A model generated the notes under the pieces. That model searched no databases. It was not told the origin of the DNA and worked only from the letters and a program-made list of their open reading frames with translations. A stretch of DNA of 64,000 nucleotides, taken from positions 1 to 64,000 of the forward strand of contig CAKULE010000005.1 in NCBI GenBank assembly GCA_934667095.1, read 5' to 3'. The stretch is from an uncultured Oscillospiraceae bacterium. Lineage in GTDB: Bacteria; Bacillota; Clostridia; Oscillospirales; Oscillospiraceae. Both the position numbers and the translations under genes were made by a program. Position 1 is the first letter of the stretch, and each line of letters opens with the position of its first letter. Positions 50,426 to 59,508 of the stretch are shown one piece after another.

Positions 50426-52054
50426 ATGTCTAAGCTCATTTGCTACGGTGAGGAAGCCCGCCACGCGCTGGAGCGCGGCGTCAACCAGCTGGCCGACACC
50501 GTGAAGATCACCATGGGCCCCAAGGGCCGCAATGTGGTGCTGGATAAGAAGTACGGCTCCCCCCTCATCACCAACGACGGCGTCACCATCGCCAAGGAGA
50601 TCGAACTGCCCGACCCCTTTGAGAACATGGGCGCTCAGCTGGTGAAGGAAGTCTCCACCAAGACCAACGACGTGGCCGGCGACGGCACCACCACCGCTAC
50701 CCTGCTGGCTCAGGCCATCATCCGCGAGGGCCTGAAGAATCTGGCCGCCGGCGCCAACCCCATGGTCATGAAGAAGGGCATTGCCAAGGCCACTTCCGCC
50801 GCCATCGAGGAGATCAAGAAGAACTCCAAGCCCGTGTCCGGCACCTCTGACATCGCTCGCGTGGGTGCCATCTCCTCCGGCGACGACGCCATCGGCAACC
50901 TGATCGCCGAGGCCATGGAGAAGGTCAGCCACGACGGCGTCATCACCGTCGAGGAGTCCAAGACCGCCGAGACCTACTCCGAGGTCGTTGAGGGCATGCA
51001 GCTGGACCGCGGCTATATCACCCCCTATATGGTCACCGACACCGAGAAGATGGAGGCCGTTCTGGACGATCCTCTCATCCTCATCACCGATAAGAAGATC
51101 TCCTCCATTCAGGAGTTGCTGCCTCTGCTGGAGCCTGTGGCCCAGTCCGGCAAGAAGCTGCTGATCATCGCCGAGGATGTGGAGGGCGACGCCCTGTCCA
51201 CCCTGCTGGTGAACAAGCTGCGCGGCACCCTGAACGTCTGCTGCATCAAGGCCCCCGGCTTCGGCGACCGCCGCAAGGAGATGCTGCAGGACATCGCCGT
51301 CCTCACTGGCGGCACCGTCGTGTCCTCCGACATGGGCATGGAGCTGAAGGAAGCCACCATGGATATGCTGGGCCGCGCCCGTCAGGTGAAGGTCTCCAAG
51401 GAGAACACCATCATCGTGGACGGCGCCGGTGCCTCTGACGCCATCGCCGCCCGGGTCGCCCAGATCCGCCACATGATCGAGAACACCACCTCCGACTACG
51501 ACAAGGAGAAGCTGCAGGAGCGTCTGGCCAAGCTGGCCGGCGGCGTGGCTATCATCCGTGTCGGCGCTGCCACCGAGGTGGAGATGAAGGAGAAGAAGCT
51601 CCGCATCGAGGACGCCCTGAACGCTACCCGCGCCGCCGTTGAGGAGGGCATCGTGGCCGGCGGCGGCACCGCCTATGTCAACGCCATCGCCGCTGTGGAG
51701 GCCCTGCTGCCCACCGTGGAGGGCGACGAGAAGACCGGCGTGGCCATCATTGCCAAGGCCCTGACCGAGCCCATGAAGCAGATCGCCGTTAACGCCGGCA
51801 TCGATGGCTCCGTGGTGCTGGAGAAGGTGAAGGAGGCCGGCAAGTCTGGCTACGGCTTCGACGCCTACAAGGAGGAGTACTGCGACATGATCTCCTGCGG
51901 CATCGTGGATCCCACCAAGGTGACCCGCTCTGCGCTGGAGAATGCCTCCTCCATTGCCGCCACCCTGCTGACTACCGAGGCTCTGGTGGCCGACAAGCCC
52001 GAGCCCCCCGCGCCCGTTGCCCCCGCCGCTCCCGACATGGGCGGCATGTACTAA
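50426..52054 (+). CDS. groEL: Chaperonin GroEL
   Basis: 542 residues. ITMGPKGRNVVLDKKYGSP, NDVAGDGTTTATLLAQAI (ATPase Asp), and a short GGMY C-terminus instead of long GGM repeats. Strongly C/G-ending codons. Forms the tetradecamer working with GroES. Confidence 0.97.
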   Translation: MSKLICYGEEARHALERGVNQLADTVKITMGPKGRNVVLDKKYGSPLITNDGVTIAKEIELPDPFENMGAQLVKEVSTKTNDVAGDGTTTATLLAQAIIREGLKNLAAGANPMVMKKGIAKATSAAIEEIKKNSKPVSGTSDIARVGAISSGDDAIGNLIAEAMEKVSHDGVITVEESKTAETYSEVVEGMQLDRGYITPYMVTDTEKMEAVLDDPLILITDKKISSIQELLPLLEPVAQSGKKLLIIAEDVEGDALSTLLVNKLRGTLNVCCIKAPGFGDRRKEMLQDIAVLTGGTVVSSDMGMELKEATMDMLGRARQVKVSKENTIIVDGAGASDAIAARVAQIRHMIENTTSDYDKEKLQERLAKLAGGVAIIRVGAATEVEMKEKKLRIEDALNATRAAVEEGIVAGGGTAYVNAIAAVEALLPTVEGDEKTGVAIIAKALTEPMKQIAVNAGIDGSVVLEKVKEAGKSGYGFDAYKEEYCDMISCGIVDPTKVTRSALENASSIAATLLTTEALVADKPEPPAPVAPAAPDMGGMY

Positions 52055-52148
52055 GAGACACCGCAAAGCCTTGAAATTGCTTGATTTTTTGAATGTGGAA
52101 AAGCGGATTTACACCAAAAATTCAAGCGCATGATAGGGTAACAGAAAT

Positions 52149-52180
52149 CGGCACCTGCCTCAAAAAGCAGGTGCCGATTT
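52149..52180 (+). terminator. Terminator of groESL
   Basis: CGGCACCTGC pairs with GCAGGTGCCG across CTCAAAAA, followed by ATTTTA. Confidence 0.88.
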
Positions 52181-52269
52181 TACTTACGCAGTCACAGTGT
52201 CGGGACGATCCAGCTCTGTGCTTGGGTGATTTTTTGTTCTGTCAGCCCCAGCAGGTGATCGGTGGCCAC

Positions 52270-52719
52270 GCCGTAGAACTTATGCCCACCCTGCTGAATG
52301 AGATCAACAGCACCATGGAGCAGACTGCCGCCGGCCGGGGGAACACCGTCACCCGTGCCCCGCGGGAGCTGCCCCACCCGGACCTGATCGGCAGCCCACT
52401 GCACCTGAAGCGGCTGCCGATGAACCTGCTGAGCAACGCCGTGAAGTGCAGCAAAGAGAACGGCTCTGTCTTACTCTTCTGCCGGGAGATCCGTCAGGAA
52501 GGGGAGACGGTGTGGATCGAGTTCATCTGTGCCGACACCGGCATCGGCATGAGCGAGGAGTTCCAGAAGCACCTGTCCGAGCCCTTCACTCAGGAGAACA
52601 ACGATGCCCGCTCCGCCTTCGGCGGTACGGGACTGGGCATGTCCATCGCCAAGCCGCTGGACCCGCAGACCCGGATCCGCACGCTGTCCAAGGCCATCCA
52701 GGACAGAACAGACCGCTAA
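52270..52719 (+). pseudogene. Sensor histidine kinase fragment (HATPase_c)
   Basis: Only the ATP-binding part is readable: N-box LKRLPMNLLSNAVKCSKENG, G1-like CADTGIGMSEEF, F-box-like EPFTQENND and G2-like GGTGLGMSIAK. Then the frame runs into LDPQTRIRT and stops. No sensor, dimerisation His or receiver domain is found, and the open upstream frame crosses the groEL terminator. A relic of a larger kinase. Confidence 0.75.
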
Positions 52720-52727
52720 AAAATCGG

Positions 52728-52761
52728 GAAAGCCCCGCACTCAGCCGAGTGCGGAGCTTTC
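52728..52761. terminator. Terminator between the kinase relic and the thiolase operon
   Basis: GAAAGCCCCGCACTC pairs with GAGTGCGGAGCTTTC (one mismatch) over a 4-nt loop. It can end the minus-strand catabolic operon. Confidence 0.8.
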
Positions 52762-52805
52762 CTGTTTAGGAGAGTGTGTGTTTTGTAAGGGAGGGTTTGC
52801 AGGGC

Positions 52806-53975
52806 TTAGAGCATCTTGTAAATGCCCGCGGCGCCCATGCCGCCGCCGATGCACATGGTGACCATGGCATACTTGCCGCCGGTGCGCTTTAGCTCGTTCA
52901 GGGCCTTGCAGGTGAGGAACGCGCCGGTGGCGCCCTGAGGATGGCCCAGAGCCATAGCGCCGCCATTGGGGTTGGTCTTGGCGGGGTCGAGGCCCAGCTC
53001 CTTCATGCAGGGGATGGCCTGCGCAGCGAAGGCCTCGTTCAGTTCCACCACGTCCAGATCAGCCACGGTGAGGCCGGCCTTCTCCAGCGCCTTGGGGGCG
53101 GCATAGATGGGGCCGAGGCCCATGTAGTCGGGCTCGCAGCCGGCCACAGCGAAGCTCACCAGCTCAGCGATGGGCTTGATGCCCAGCTCCTTGGCCTTCT
53201 CGTCGGTCATGAGCACCACGAAGGCGGCGGCGTCGCTGGTCTGGGAAGAGGTGGCGGCAGTGACCACGCCGCCCTCCTTGAAGCAGGGCTTCAGGGTGGC
53301 GAGAGACTCCAGATTGGTGCCCCGGCGGATACCCTGATCCTTGTCAAAGACGATGGGGTTGCCGTCCACGTCCACGCCGGGGAGGGGGACGATCTCATCG
53401 TCGAACTTGCCGGCGTCCTGCGCGGCGGCGGCGCGGCGGTGGCTCTCCACGGCCAGCTCGTCCATTTCCTGACGGGTGACGCCGTAGCGGGCGGCCACGT
53501 TCTCCGCGGTCAGGCCCATGGGCATGTACTCCTCCTCACGCTGGAGGAGCAGGTCGGGATCAAAGGTGTCGGAGATGTCCAGATTGACGGGGCAGGAGGT
53601 CATGGACTCCACGCCGCCGGCGACCATGACGTCGGCCACGCCGCAGGCGATCTGGCCGGCAGCCAGCGCGATGGCCTGCAGGCCGGAGGAGCAGAAGCGG
53701 TTGATGGTCATGCCGCAGACACTGTCGGGCAGGCCGGCGCGGGCGGCCACCAGCCGGGCCATGTTGAAGCCCTGCTTACGCTCGGGGATGGCGCAGCCGA
53801 CGATGATGTCATCGATCTGCTCGGGCTTGAGCTGGGGGACCTTCTCCAGCACGCCCTTGAGGGTGAGGCCGCCCAGCGTGACGGGGTGCATATTGCGCAG
53901 GGCGCCCTTCTTCCCGGATTTTGCAACGGCGGAGCGGCCGCAGGCCACTACCACCACGTGATCAAATTGTCCCAT
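52806..53975 (-). CDS. Acetyl-CoA C-acetyltransferase (thiolase)
   Basis: 389 residues. Nucleophile Cys in NRFCSSGLQAIALAAGQIA, NPNGGAMALGHPQGATGA with active His, and CIGGGMGAAGIY with the second Cys. Cleaves acetoacetyl-CoA (or a longer 3-ketoacyl-CoA) to acetyl-CoA. Last gene of the operon, directly after CoA-transferase subunit B. Confidence 0.93.
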   Translation of the reverse strand: MGQFDHVVVVACGRSAVAKSGKKGALRNMHPVTLGGLTLKGVLEKVPQLKPEQIDDIIVGCAIPERKQGFNMARLVAARAGLPDSVCGMTINRFCSSGLQAIALAAGQIACGVADVMVAGGVESMTSCPVNLDISDTFDPDLLLQREEEYMPMGLTAENVAARYGVTRQEMDELAVESHRRAAAAQDAGKFDDEIVPLPGVDVDGNPIVFDKDQGIRRGTNLESLATLKPCFKEGGVVTAATSSQTSDAAAFVVLMTDEKAKELGIKPIAELVSFAVAGCEPDYMGLGPIYAAPKALEKAGLTVADLDVVELNEAFAAQAIPCMKELGLDPAKTNPNGGAMALGHPQGATGAFLTCKALNELKRTGGKYAMVTMCIGGGMGAAGIYKML

Positions 53976-54626
53976 TTAGGGTTCCTCCATTTCCTTTAGT
54001 TGAGGAGAGATAATGAGTTCGGGCTCCACCGCGGCCTGAATTTCCTCGATGGTATGGCCCTGACGGATCTCAGAGAGCACGAGACCCTCCGGCGTTACGT
54101 CGATGACGCAGCGCTCGGTAACGATGTGGTCAACGCACTTCAGCCCGGTGTAGGGCAGGGTGCATTCCTTGACGATTTTGGGGGAGCCGTCCTTGGCGCA
54201 CAGCTCCATGGCCACGATGACCTGCTTGGCGCCGTTGACCAGATCCATGGCGCCGCCCATGCCGAAGGCACGGCCGGGGGTAGCCCAGTTGGCCAGATCG
54301 CCGTGCTCGGACACCTGAAGGGCGCCCAGCACAGTGGCGGCCATGCGGCCGGAGCGGATGACGCCGAAGGACATGGCAACGTCAAAGCCGCAGGCGCCCA
54401 TCACGGGCGTGAAGGGAATGCCGCCGGCGTTGATGGTCCGCTCGTTGAACTCGAGGCCTTCTGCGGTGGCGCCCACGCCGATGTAGCCGTTCTCGGCCTG
54501 AAACAGGACGCCGTTCTCGGCATAGTTGCCACAGAGGCTGGGAATGCCGATACCCAGATTGACGACGTCGCCGCTGTGGAAGTACTGTGCCGCCCGGTGG
54601 GCGATAAAGTTTCTGTTATCCATCAT
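53976..54626 (-). CDS. 3-oxoacid CoA-transferase, subunit B
   Basis: 216 residues. VNLGIGIPSLCGNYAENGVLFQAENGYIGVG includes the catalytic Glu of subunit B. It pairs with subunit A (54640) and most likely activates acetoacetate to acetoacetyl-CoA. Confidence 0.92.
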   Translation of the reverse strand: MMDNRNFIAHRAAQYFHSGDVVNLGIGIPSLCGNYAENGVLFQAENGYIGVGATAEGLEFNERTINAGGIPFTPVMGACGFDVAMSFGVIRSGRMAATVLGALQVSEHGDLANWATPGRAFGMGGAMDLVNGAKQVIVAMELCAKDGSPKIVKECTLPYTGLKCVDHIVTERCVIDVTPEGLVLSEIRQGHTIEEIQAAVEPELIISPQLKEMEEP

Positions 54627-54639
54627 GTTCGGCGCCTCC

Positions 54640-55290
54640 TTATACCAGAATCATGTCCACGAACATGCCGGGGACTTCCACCTCATCCGGGGCGATCTCG
54701 CCCAGATCACAGAAGTGGTCGCACTCCACGATGGAGAGCGTGCCGCAGGTGGCCACGATGGGGTGGGACGCCCGGCCCGTGCTGCCCCGGAAGGCCAGGT
54801 TGCCGATGGGGTCCGCCCGGCGGGCGTGGGTGATGGCGACGTCCGCCCGGAGGGCGGACTCCAGCAGATACTGCTCGCCGTTGACGGTGATGATCTGCTT
54901 GCCCTCTTCCACCACGGTGCCCAGGCCGGTCTTGGTCAGCACGCCGCCCAGGCCCATGCCGCCGCAGCGGATCCGCTCGATCCAGCTGCCCATGGGGCTG
55001 AACTCGGCGTGGAGCGTGCCCGCCTGAATCTGAGCGTTGGTCTCCGGATTGGTGCCCACGTGGGTGGTGATGATATTGTCGATGACCTTCTCCCGGATCA
55101 GGCGGCCGACCCCGATCCCGGGGTCGCTGGTGTCGATAGAGTAAACGGTGAGGTGCCGCGCGCCGCTCTCCAGAATGCAGTCGATGAGGCGCTCGGGCAT
55201 GCAGCGGCCGGTCTGGCCGCCGATGGCGATGGTCTGGCCATCCTTGAAGCAGGAGATGATCTTCTCCCGGCTGGCAACTTTACTTTCCAT
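54640..55290 (-). CDS. 3-oxoacid CoA-transferase, subunit A
   Basis: 216 residues. DGQTIAIGGQTGRCMPERLIDCIL, ITTHVGTNPETNAQIQAG and EFSPMGSWIERIRCGGMGLGG. Partner of subunit B. Its start overlaps the MFS stop by 11 nt, so the operon is tightly packed. Confidence 0.92.
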   Translation of the reverse strand: MESKVASREKIISCFKDGQTIAIGGQTGRCMPERLIDCILESGARHLTVYSIDTSDPGIGVGRLIREKVIDNIITTHVGTNPETNAQIQAGTLHAEFSPMGSWIERIRCGGMGLGGVLTKTGLGTVVEEGKQIITVNGEQYLLESALRADVAITHARRADPIGNLAFRGSTGRASHPIVATCGTLSIVECDHFCDLGEIAPDEVEVPGMFVDMILV

Positions 55291-56512
55291 GTTTTTTCTC
55301 CTTTCCGGCAGTCAGGTTTACAACGCAATTGAGGACCAGACCCACAGCGGCCAGAACAGCCGCGGCGGCAAAGGCCCAGGTATAGGCCCCGGCGGGGGTG
55401 CGCAGGCGGACTGCCAGCACAGGCCCGATGAGGCTTGCCAGACCAAACACGACGTACATGACGCCGTAGTTCTCCGTGATGTACTTGGGGCCGAAGACCT
55501 GAGCGGTCAGAGGCGTCAGGACGGAGGCGAAGCCGCCGTAGCAGGCAGCCGCCACGCACATGGCGATCACAGCGGGGACGGTGGCCTTGCACAGGGTCAG
55601 CGCCAGCATGGAGGCCGCGCACACGATAGACACGACGGAGACCACCTTGCGGAGGCCCAGCTTGTCAGACAGACTGCCGAACAGGAAACGGCCGGCCATG
55701 TTGCAGGCGGCGAACACGCTGACGAAGACCGCCGCAGTGCTGCTGGTAAAGCCATAGGCGTTCTGCAGAATGGGGGAGGCCTGACTGATGACGATGACGC
55801 CGGCCACCAGACCACAGGTGAAGATGACCACCATGACATAGAAGGAGGAGGTCTTCACCATCTCGCCGCGGCGCAGACCCTCGGTCTGGACCGGAGCATC
55901 GTTGGCCGCGGAGCAGAGCGCTTCCCGCAGGCCCTCAGGGGGCTCCACAAGGAAGAGACTGCCGATGAGGATGATAACGAAGAAAGCACCGCCGAGGATG
56001 CAAAACGTGCCCTTGAGCGAAACGCCCTGGATCAGCGCGTTGGCGATGGGAGCCCACAGAATGGCGCCGGAGCCGTAAGCGGCGGTGCCAAGGCCGGAGG
56101 CCATGCCGGACTTCTCCGGGAAGAGACGGACCACATAGGCCATCATGGTCGGGTAAATGAACCCGCAGCCAAGGCCGGAGAGAATGCCGTAGAACAGGTA
56201 GAGCTGCCACACACCGCCGCTCATCCAGCCGGTGGCGATGATGCCGACGCCGAAGAGAACGGCGCCGAGGATCACACAGCGGCGGGTGCCCAGACGGCGG
56301 ATCAGCGCGCCGAAGAACAGGGGGGACATGGTGGAACACAGCACGGTGATCGTGTAGGTCAGGGATACCTGCGAGTCAGGCCAGCCGTGGGCGGCGATGA
56401 TGGGCGTCTGGAGGACGCTCCATGCATAGCCGAAGCCTGCACAGATGCAGATGATCAGGCTGGCGATCATGGCGGGCCAGCGGCGTTTCAGGAACACGTT
56501 GATGTCATTCAT
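55280..56512 (-). CDS. MFS transporter, OFA family
   Basis: 410 residues, 12 hydrophobic segments. RRWPAMIASLIICICAGFGYAWSV and LFFGALIRRLGTRRCVILGAV, YGILSGLGCGFIYPTMMAYVVRLFPEKSGMASGLGTAAYGSG are typical oxalate/formate-antiporter-type motifs. It may export the carboxylate product or import the substrate of the pathway. Confidence 0.87.
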   Translation of the reverse strand: MNDINVFLKRRWPAMIASLIICICAGFGYAWSVLQTPIIAAHGWPDSQVSLTYTITVLCSTMSPLFFGALIRRLGTRRCVILGAVLFGVGIIATGWMSGGVWQLYLFYGILSGLGCGFIYPTMMAYVVRLFPEKSGMASGLGTAAYGSGAILWAPIANALIQGVSLKGTFCILGGAFFVIILIGSLFLVEPPEGLREALCSAANDAPVQTEGLRRGEMVKTSSFYVMVVIFTCGLVAGVIVISQASPILQNAYGFTSSTAAVFVSVFAACNMAGRFLFGSLSDKLGLRKVVSVVSIVCAASMLALTLCKATVPAVIAMCVAAACYGGFASVLTPLTAQVFGPKYITENYGVMYVVFGLASLIGPVLAVRLRTPAGAYTWAFAAAAVLAAVGLVLNCVVNLTAGKEKKHGK

Positions 56513-56522
56513 GGGGGGTACC

Positions 56523-57485
56523 TCACAGTTTTTTATGCAGCTTCAGGATGTCGATAAGCATCTGATCGCGGTAGGCGATGCACTCCTCGTTGGTGTGGCC
56601 GATGTAGTCGGGGAAGTTAGCCATTTCCTGATCCACGCCGGGCTGAGCTACTTCGGCCCAGTTGTCGGGCTGGTGGGTCCAGCTGGCCATGTCGGCCAGC
56701 CAGCGGTCGCCGGAGTTGCCCAGCATGTTCACCATGCCTGTGAGGCCGCCGGGGTTGCCCATCTGCATGATCATGTTGTGACCGAAGATGGCCCAGCGGA
56801 TGCCGGGGCCATAGACCAGCGCCTTGTCCACGTCCTCCACGGAGCAGACGCCCCGCATGACCAGGTCCTGCACCTCGCGGTAGAGGGCCAGCTGGAGGCG
56901 GTTGGCGATGAAGCCGGGGCACTCCTTGTTCAGCAGCACGGCCTCCTTACCGATGGACTGGTAGAAGTCGTAGGCCAGCTTGACGCAGGCGTCGTCAGTC
57001 TTGTCGCAGCGGGTGAGCTCCACCAGCGGGATCAGGTGGGGGGGATTGTAGGGGTGGGCACCGATGCAGCGGTCGGGATGGGCGGCCTCGGCCACGATGT
57101 CGGAGATGAGCAGGCCGGAGGTGCTGCTGGCGTACAGGGCGGCAGGGTCGGCAAACTGCTCCACCTGAGCGAGGATGGAGCGCTTGATCTCAATGCGCTC
57201 CGGGCCGCTCTCCTGGATGAACTGGGCGTCCTTCACGGCCTCCTCCATGGAGGTGGTGGGGTGCACCCGGGCGACGATCTCGTCCTTCTTGGCCTCGGTG
57301 ATGGCGCTGTGGGCCAGCAGGGCGTCCAGGCTCTTGAGCATTTGGGCGTGGCTCTTGGCCAGCTGCTCGTCGTTGATGTCGTAGAGGGTGACGTTCAGGC
57401 CCTTCAGGGCGTACTGAATGGCCCAGCTGGAGCCGATGACGCCGCCGCCTACGCAGGCGACGTTCTTGATGTCGGAAACCTTCAT
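56523..57485 (-). CDS. 3-hydroxyacid dehydrogenase, carnitine/L-gulonate dehydrogenase type
   Basis: 320 residues. Rossmann CVGGGVIGSSWAIQYALKG at residue 11, catalytic His region CIGAHPYNPPHLIPLVEL, then GKEAVLLNKECPGFIANRLQLALYREVQ. The HPYNPPHLIPLVEL form, instead of HFFNPVPVM of CoA-type enzymes, matches dehydrogenases acting on free 3-hydroxyacids (L-carnitine, L-gulonate). Next to BKACE it would oxidise a free 3-hydroxyacid to a beta-keto acid. Confidence 0.85.
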   Translation of the reverse strand: MKVSDIKNVACVGGGVIGSSWAIQYALKGLNVTLYDINDEQLAKSHAQMLKSLDALLAHSAITEAKKDEIVARVHPTTSMEEAVKDAQFIQESGPERIEIKRSILAQVEQFADPAALYASSTSGLLISDIVAEAAHPDRCIGAHPYNPPHLIPLVELTRCDKTDDACVKLAYDFYQSIGKEAVLLNKECPGFIANRLQLALYREVQDLVMRGVCSVEDVDKALVYGPGIRWAIFGHNMIMQMGNPGGLTGMVNMLGNSGDRWLADMASWTHQPDNWAEVAQPGVDQEMANFPDYIGHTNEECIAYRDQMLIDILKLHKKL

Positions 57486-57499
57486 GTGCAGAGCCTCCC

Positions 57500-58354
57500 T
57501 CAGCGGACCAGAGGCTTGATGCCGAGGATCTCGCGGGCCTCAGCGGGGGTGGCGGGCTGATTGCCGAAGGTCTTAACGGCCTCCACGGCGCGCTTGACCA
57601 GCATCTGGTTGGTGGCCATGATCTTGTTGCCGTTCTCGTCCTTGCCGAAGACCACGTTGTCCTCCATGCCCACACGGATGTGGCCGCCGAGGGCCAGAGC
57701 GGTGTACATGATGGGCAGGTGAGCCGCGCCGATGCCGAAGGCAGACCAGGTGGAGCCGGCGGGGATGTGGTTCTTCAGGTAGAGCAGGTTCTCCACGGTG
57801 GCGGGCATGCCGCCCAGCACGCCCAGGCAGAACTGGTAGTGGCAGGGGGTGGAGAGGTGGCCCTTCTTCACGAAGTAGTCGGCGATGCCCAGCATGCCGG
57901 CGTCAAAGATCTCGATCTCGGGCTTGATGCCCTTCTCCATGTAGGCGTCGCCCAGCTTCTGCAGGAACTGGGGGGTGTTCATGAACACCCCGCCGGGCAT
58001 CCAGTTGAAGGTGCCGGCGTCGTAGGATCCCATCTCAATGCCGGGCACAGTCATGTGGTGCAGGTAGCGCTGCTCGTCGGTGCAGGGATGGTCGGGGGTA
58101 GCGCCGGAAGAGGTGCAGTTGATGACCACGTCGCAGTCCTTGTGGGCGCGAATGCCCTCCACGATCTCCTTGAAGGCGGCGGTGTTCATGGCGCCCTTGC
58201 CGTCCTCGGCACGGGTGTGGATGTGCACCACGGCGGCGCCCAGCTGCCAGCACTCGTAGGCGGCCTGCACGATCTGCTCGGGAGTCTCGGGAATGTTATA
58301 CCCCGCGGGGGTAACGGCGCCGGTAAGGGCGGCGGTAATGATAGTTTTTGCCAT
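57500..58354 (-). CDS. Beta-keto acid cleavage enzyme (BKACE, DUF849)
   Basis: 284 residues from ATG 58354 (MAKTIITAALTGAVTPAG), after GAGGAG. Metal-binding VVHIHTRAEDGKG and the later VGMEDNV with ligands of the Kce/BKACE family; NCTSSGATPDHP. These enzymes react a beta-keto acid with acetyl-CoA to give acetoacetate and a new acyl-CoA. Known members act on 3-keto-5-aminohexanoate, dehydrocarnitine and triacetate; the substrate here is unknown and should come from the dehydrogenase and crotonases beside it. Confidence 0.92.
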   Translation of the reverse strand: MAKTIITAALTGAVTPAGYNIPETPEQIVQAAYECWQLGAAVVHIHTRAEDGKGAMNTAAFKEIVEGIRAHKDCDVVINCTSSGATPDHPCTDEQRYLHHMTVPGIEMGSYDAGTFNWMPGGVFMNTPQFLQKLGDAYMEKGIKPEIEIFDAGMLGIADYFVKKGHLSTPCHYQFCLGVLGGMPATVENLLYLKNHIPAGSTWSAFGIGAAHLPIMYTALALGGHIRVGMEDNVVFGKDENGNKIMATNQMLVKRAVEAVKTFGNQPATPAEAREILGIKPLVR

Positions 58355-58447
58355 TGGGAACAACTCCTCAAATTAGGTTTGGATTCGACCGAAGGCAGGA
58401 GCCCCGCTTATGGGCCCCTGCCTCTGATCGTTCATGCTTGAAAATGA

Positions 58448-59461
58448 TTAGAACTGATAATCCTCAGGCTCGTTGCTGTGCTCGAACACGTAGGGGTTCT
58501 CGATCTCGCCGGAGCGGACCTTTTCCCACCACTCGCCAGCCTTGCGGGGCATGGAACGCCAGGACTCGGCGGTCTGGGGCTGCTCCATATCGTGGGTGGC
58601 GTAACGCCAGTCGTTCACGCGGGAGATGTACTTCTCGTCCTGCTGAGAGGAGTTCTCGTCGCCCAGCTCGCCGGCGGCGATGCGGAGCAGGGAGCCGTAC
58701 TGCTCGGACACGGTGTGCAGCTTCAGGTCGTCCACCAGCAGCTTCTTCAGGGGCCGCTTGGCCAGGTTTGACATGATGGTGCGGTTCTCGTAGGACATGG
58801 TCTTCCACATGCGGGCGATCTCCCAGGCACGCTCAACAGCCTTGCCCTTGGGGACGACCTCACTGACCATGCCGAAGTCCAGCATCTGCTGGGCGGTGAA
58901 CTGGCGGGTGGTCATCATGTAGTAGTTGCCGCGCTTGGTGCCGAAGTAGTGCTGAGCCATCAGGCCCATGCCGTCGCCGGGGACCAGACCGCCCTGAGCA
59001 TGGGGGACCTCCATACGGGTGTCCTCAGTGCAGATGGTCACGTCGCACAGCATGGCGGAATCCCAGTGGAAGCCGGGGCCAGGGATGGCGCCGATGGTGG
59101 GCACGTCCAGATCGAAGATCATGTTCTTGATTAGGTTGGTATCATCAAAATACTGGTGCTGGAAGCGCTGGGTGGGCAGCTCGGAGTAGGTCTCCCAGCC
59201 GTTGGCGTCGGACTCGATCATCCAGTTGTCGCCGATATGGGTGTAGATGATGATCTCGTTCTTGAAGTCCAGAGACAGCCAACGGGTCAGCTGGCTCATG
59301 GCGCGGTGGGACATGCCGCTGTGGTGCATGGGGCCGTCGTTGGTCTTCCAGGTGACCTGAACGATGCCGTCCTCGCGGTATAGGTCGGCGAAATCCTTAA
59401 ACCACTCTTTATACTCGTCAAACTCGGGGAGCTTCACATAATCAGCCAAAGGCTTGCCCAT
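58448..59461 (-). CDS. 6-oxocamphor hydrolase-like crotonase (beta-diketone hydrolase), copy 1
   Basis: 337 residues with a ~25-residue N-extension and a ~60-residue C-extension around a crotonase core. Core motifs PGPGFHWDSAMLCDVTI, EVPHAQGGLVPGDGMG, RGNYYMMTTRQFTAQQMLDFGMVSEVV. His154, Asp163 and Glu253 have the same spacing (9 and 90) as His145, Asp154 and Glu244 of 6-oxocamphor hydrolase; His132 corresponds to its His122 within one residue. That enzyme hydrolyses a C-C bond in a cyclic beta-diketone without CoA. A near-copy follows at 59509. AGGAGG precedes the ATG. Confidence 0.8.
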   Translation of the reverse strand: MGKPLADYVKLPEFDEYKEWFKDFADLYREDGIVQVTWKTNDGPMHHSGMSHRAMSQLTRWLSLDFKNEIIIYTHIGDNWMIESDANGWETYSELPTQRFQHQYFDDTNLIKNMIFDLDVPTIGAIPGPGFHWDSAMLCDVTICTEDTRMEVPHAQGGLVPGDGMGLMAQHYFGTKRGNYYMMTTRQFTAQQMLDFGMVSEVVPKGKAVERAWEIARMWKTMSYENRTIMSNLAKRPLKKLLVDDLKLHTVSEQYGSLLRIAAGELGDENSSQQDEKYISRVNDWRYATHDMEQPQTAESWRSMPRKAGEWWEKVRSGEIENPYVFEHSNEPEDYQF

Positions 59462-59508
59462 AGTAATAACCTCCTATAAAATCATGGCAGATCAGAAAAC
59501 CGGTCAAC

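Noticed and set aside
50405..52066. 553-codon minus-strand frame opposite groEL
   Set aside because: Antisense shadow of groEL.
56523..58354. Carnitine degradation operon
   Set aside because: The dehydrogenase and BKACE would fit, but there is no carnitine-type (BCCT) transporter or thioesterase, and the OCH-like enzymes have no role in that route.
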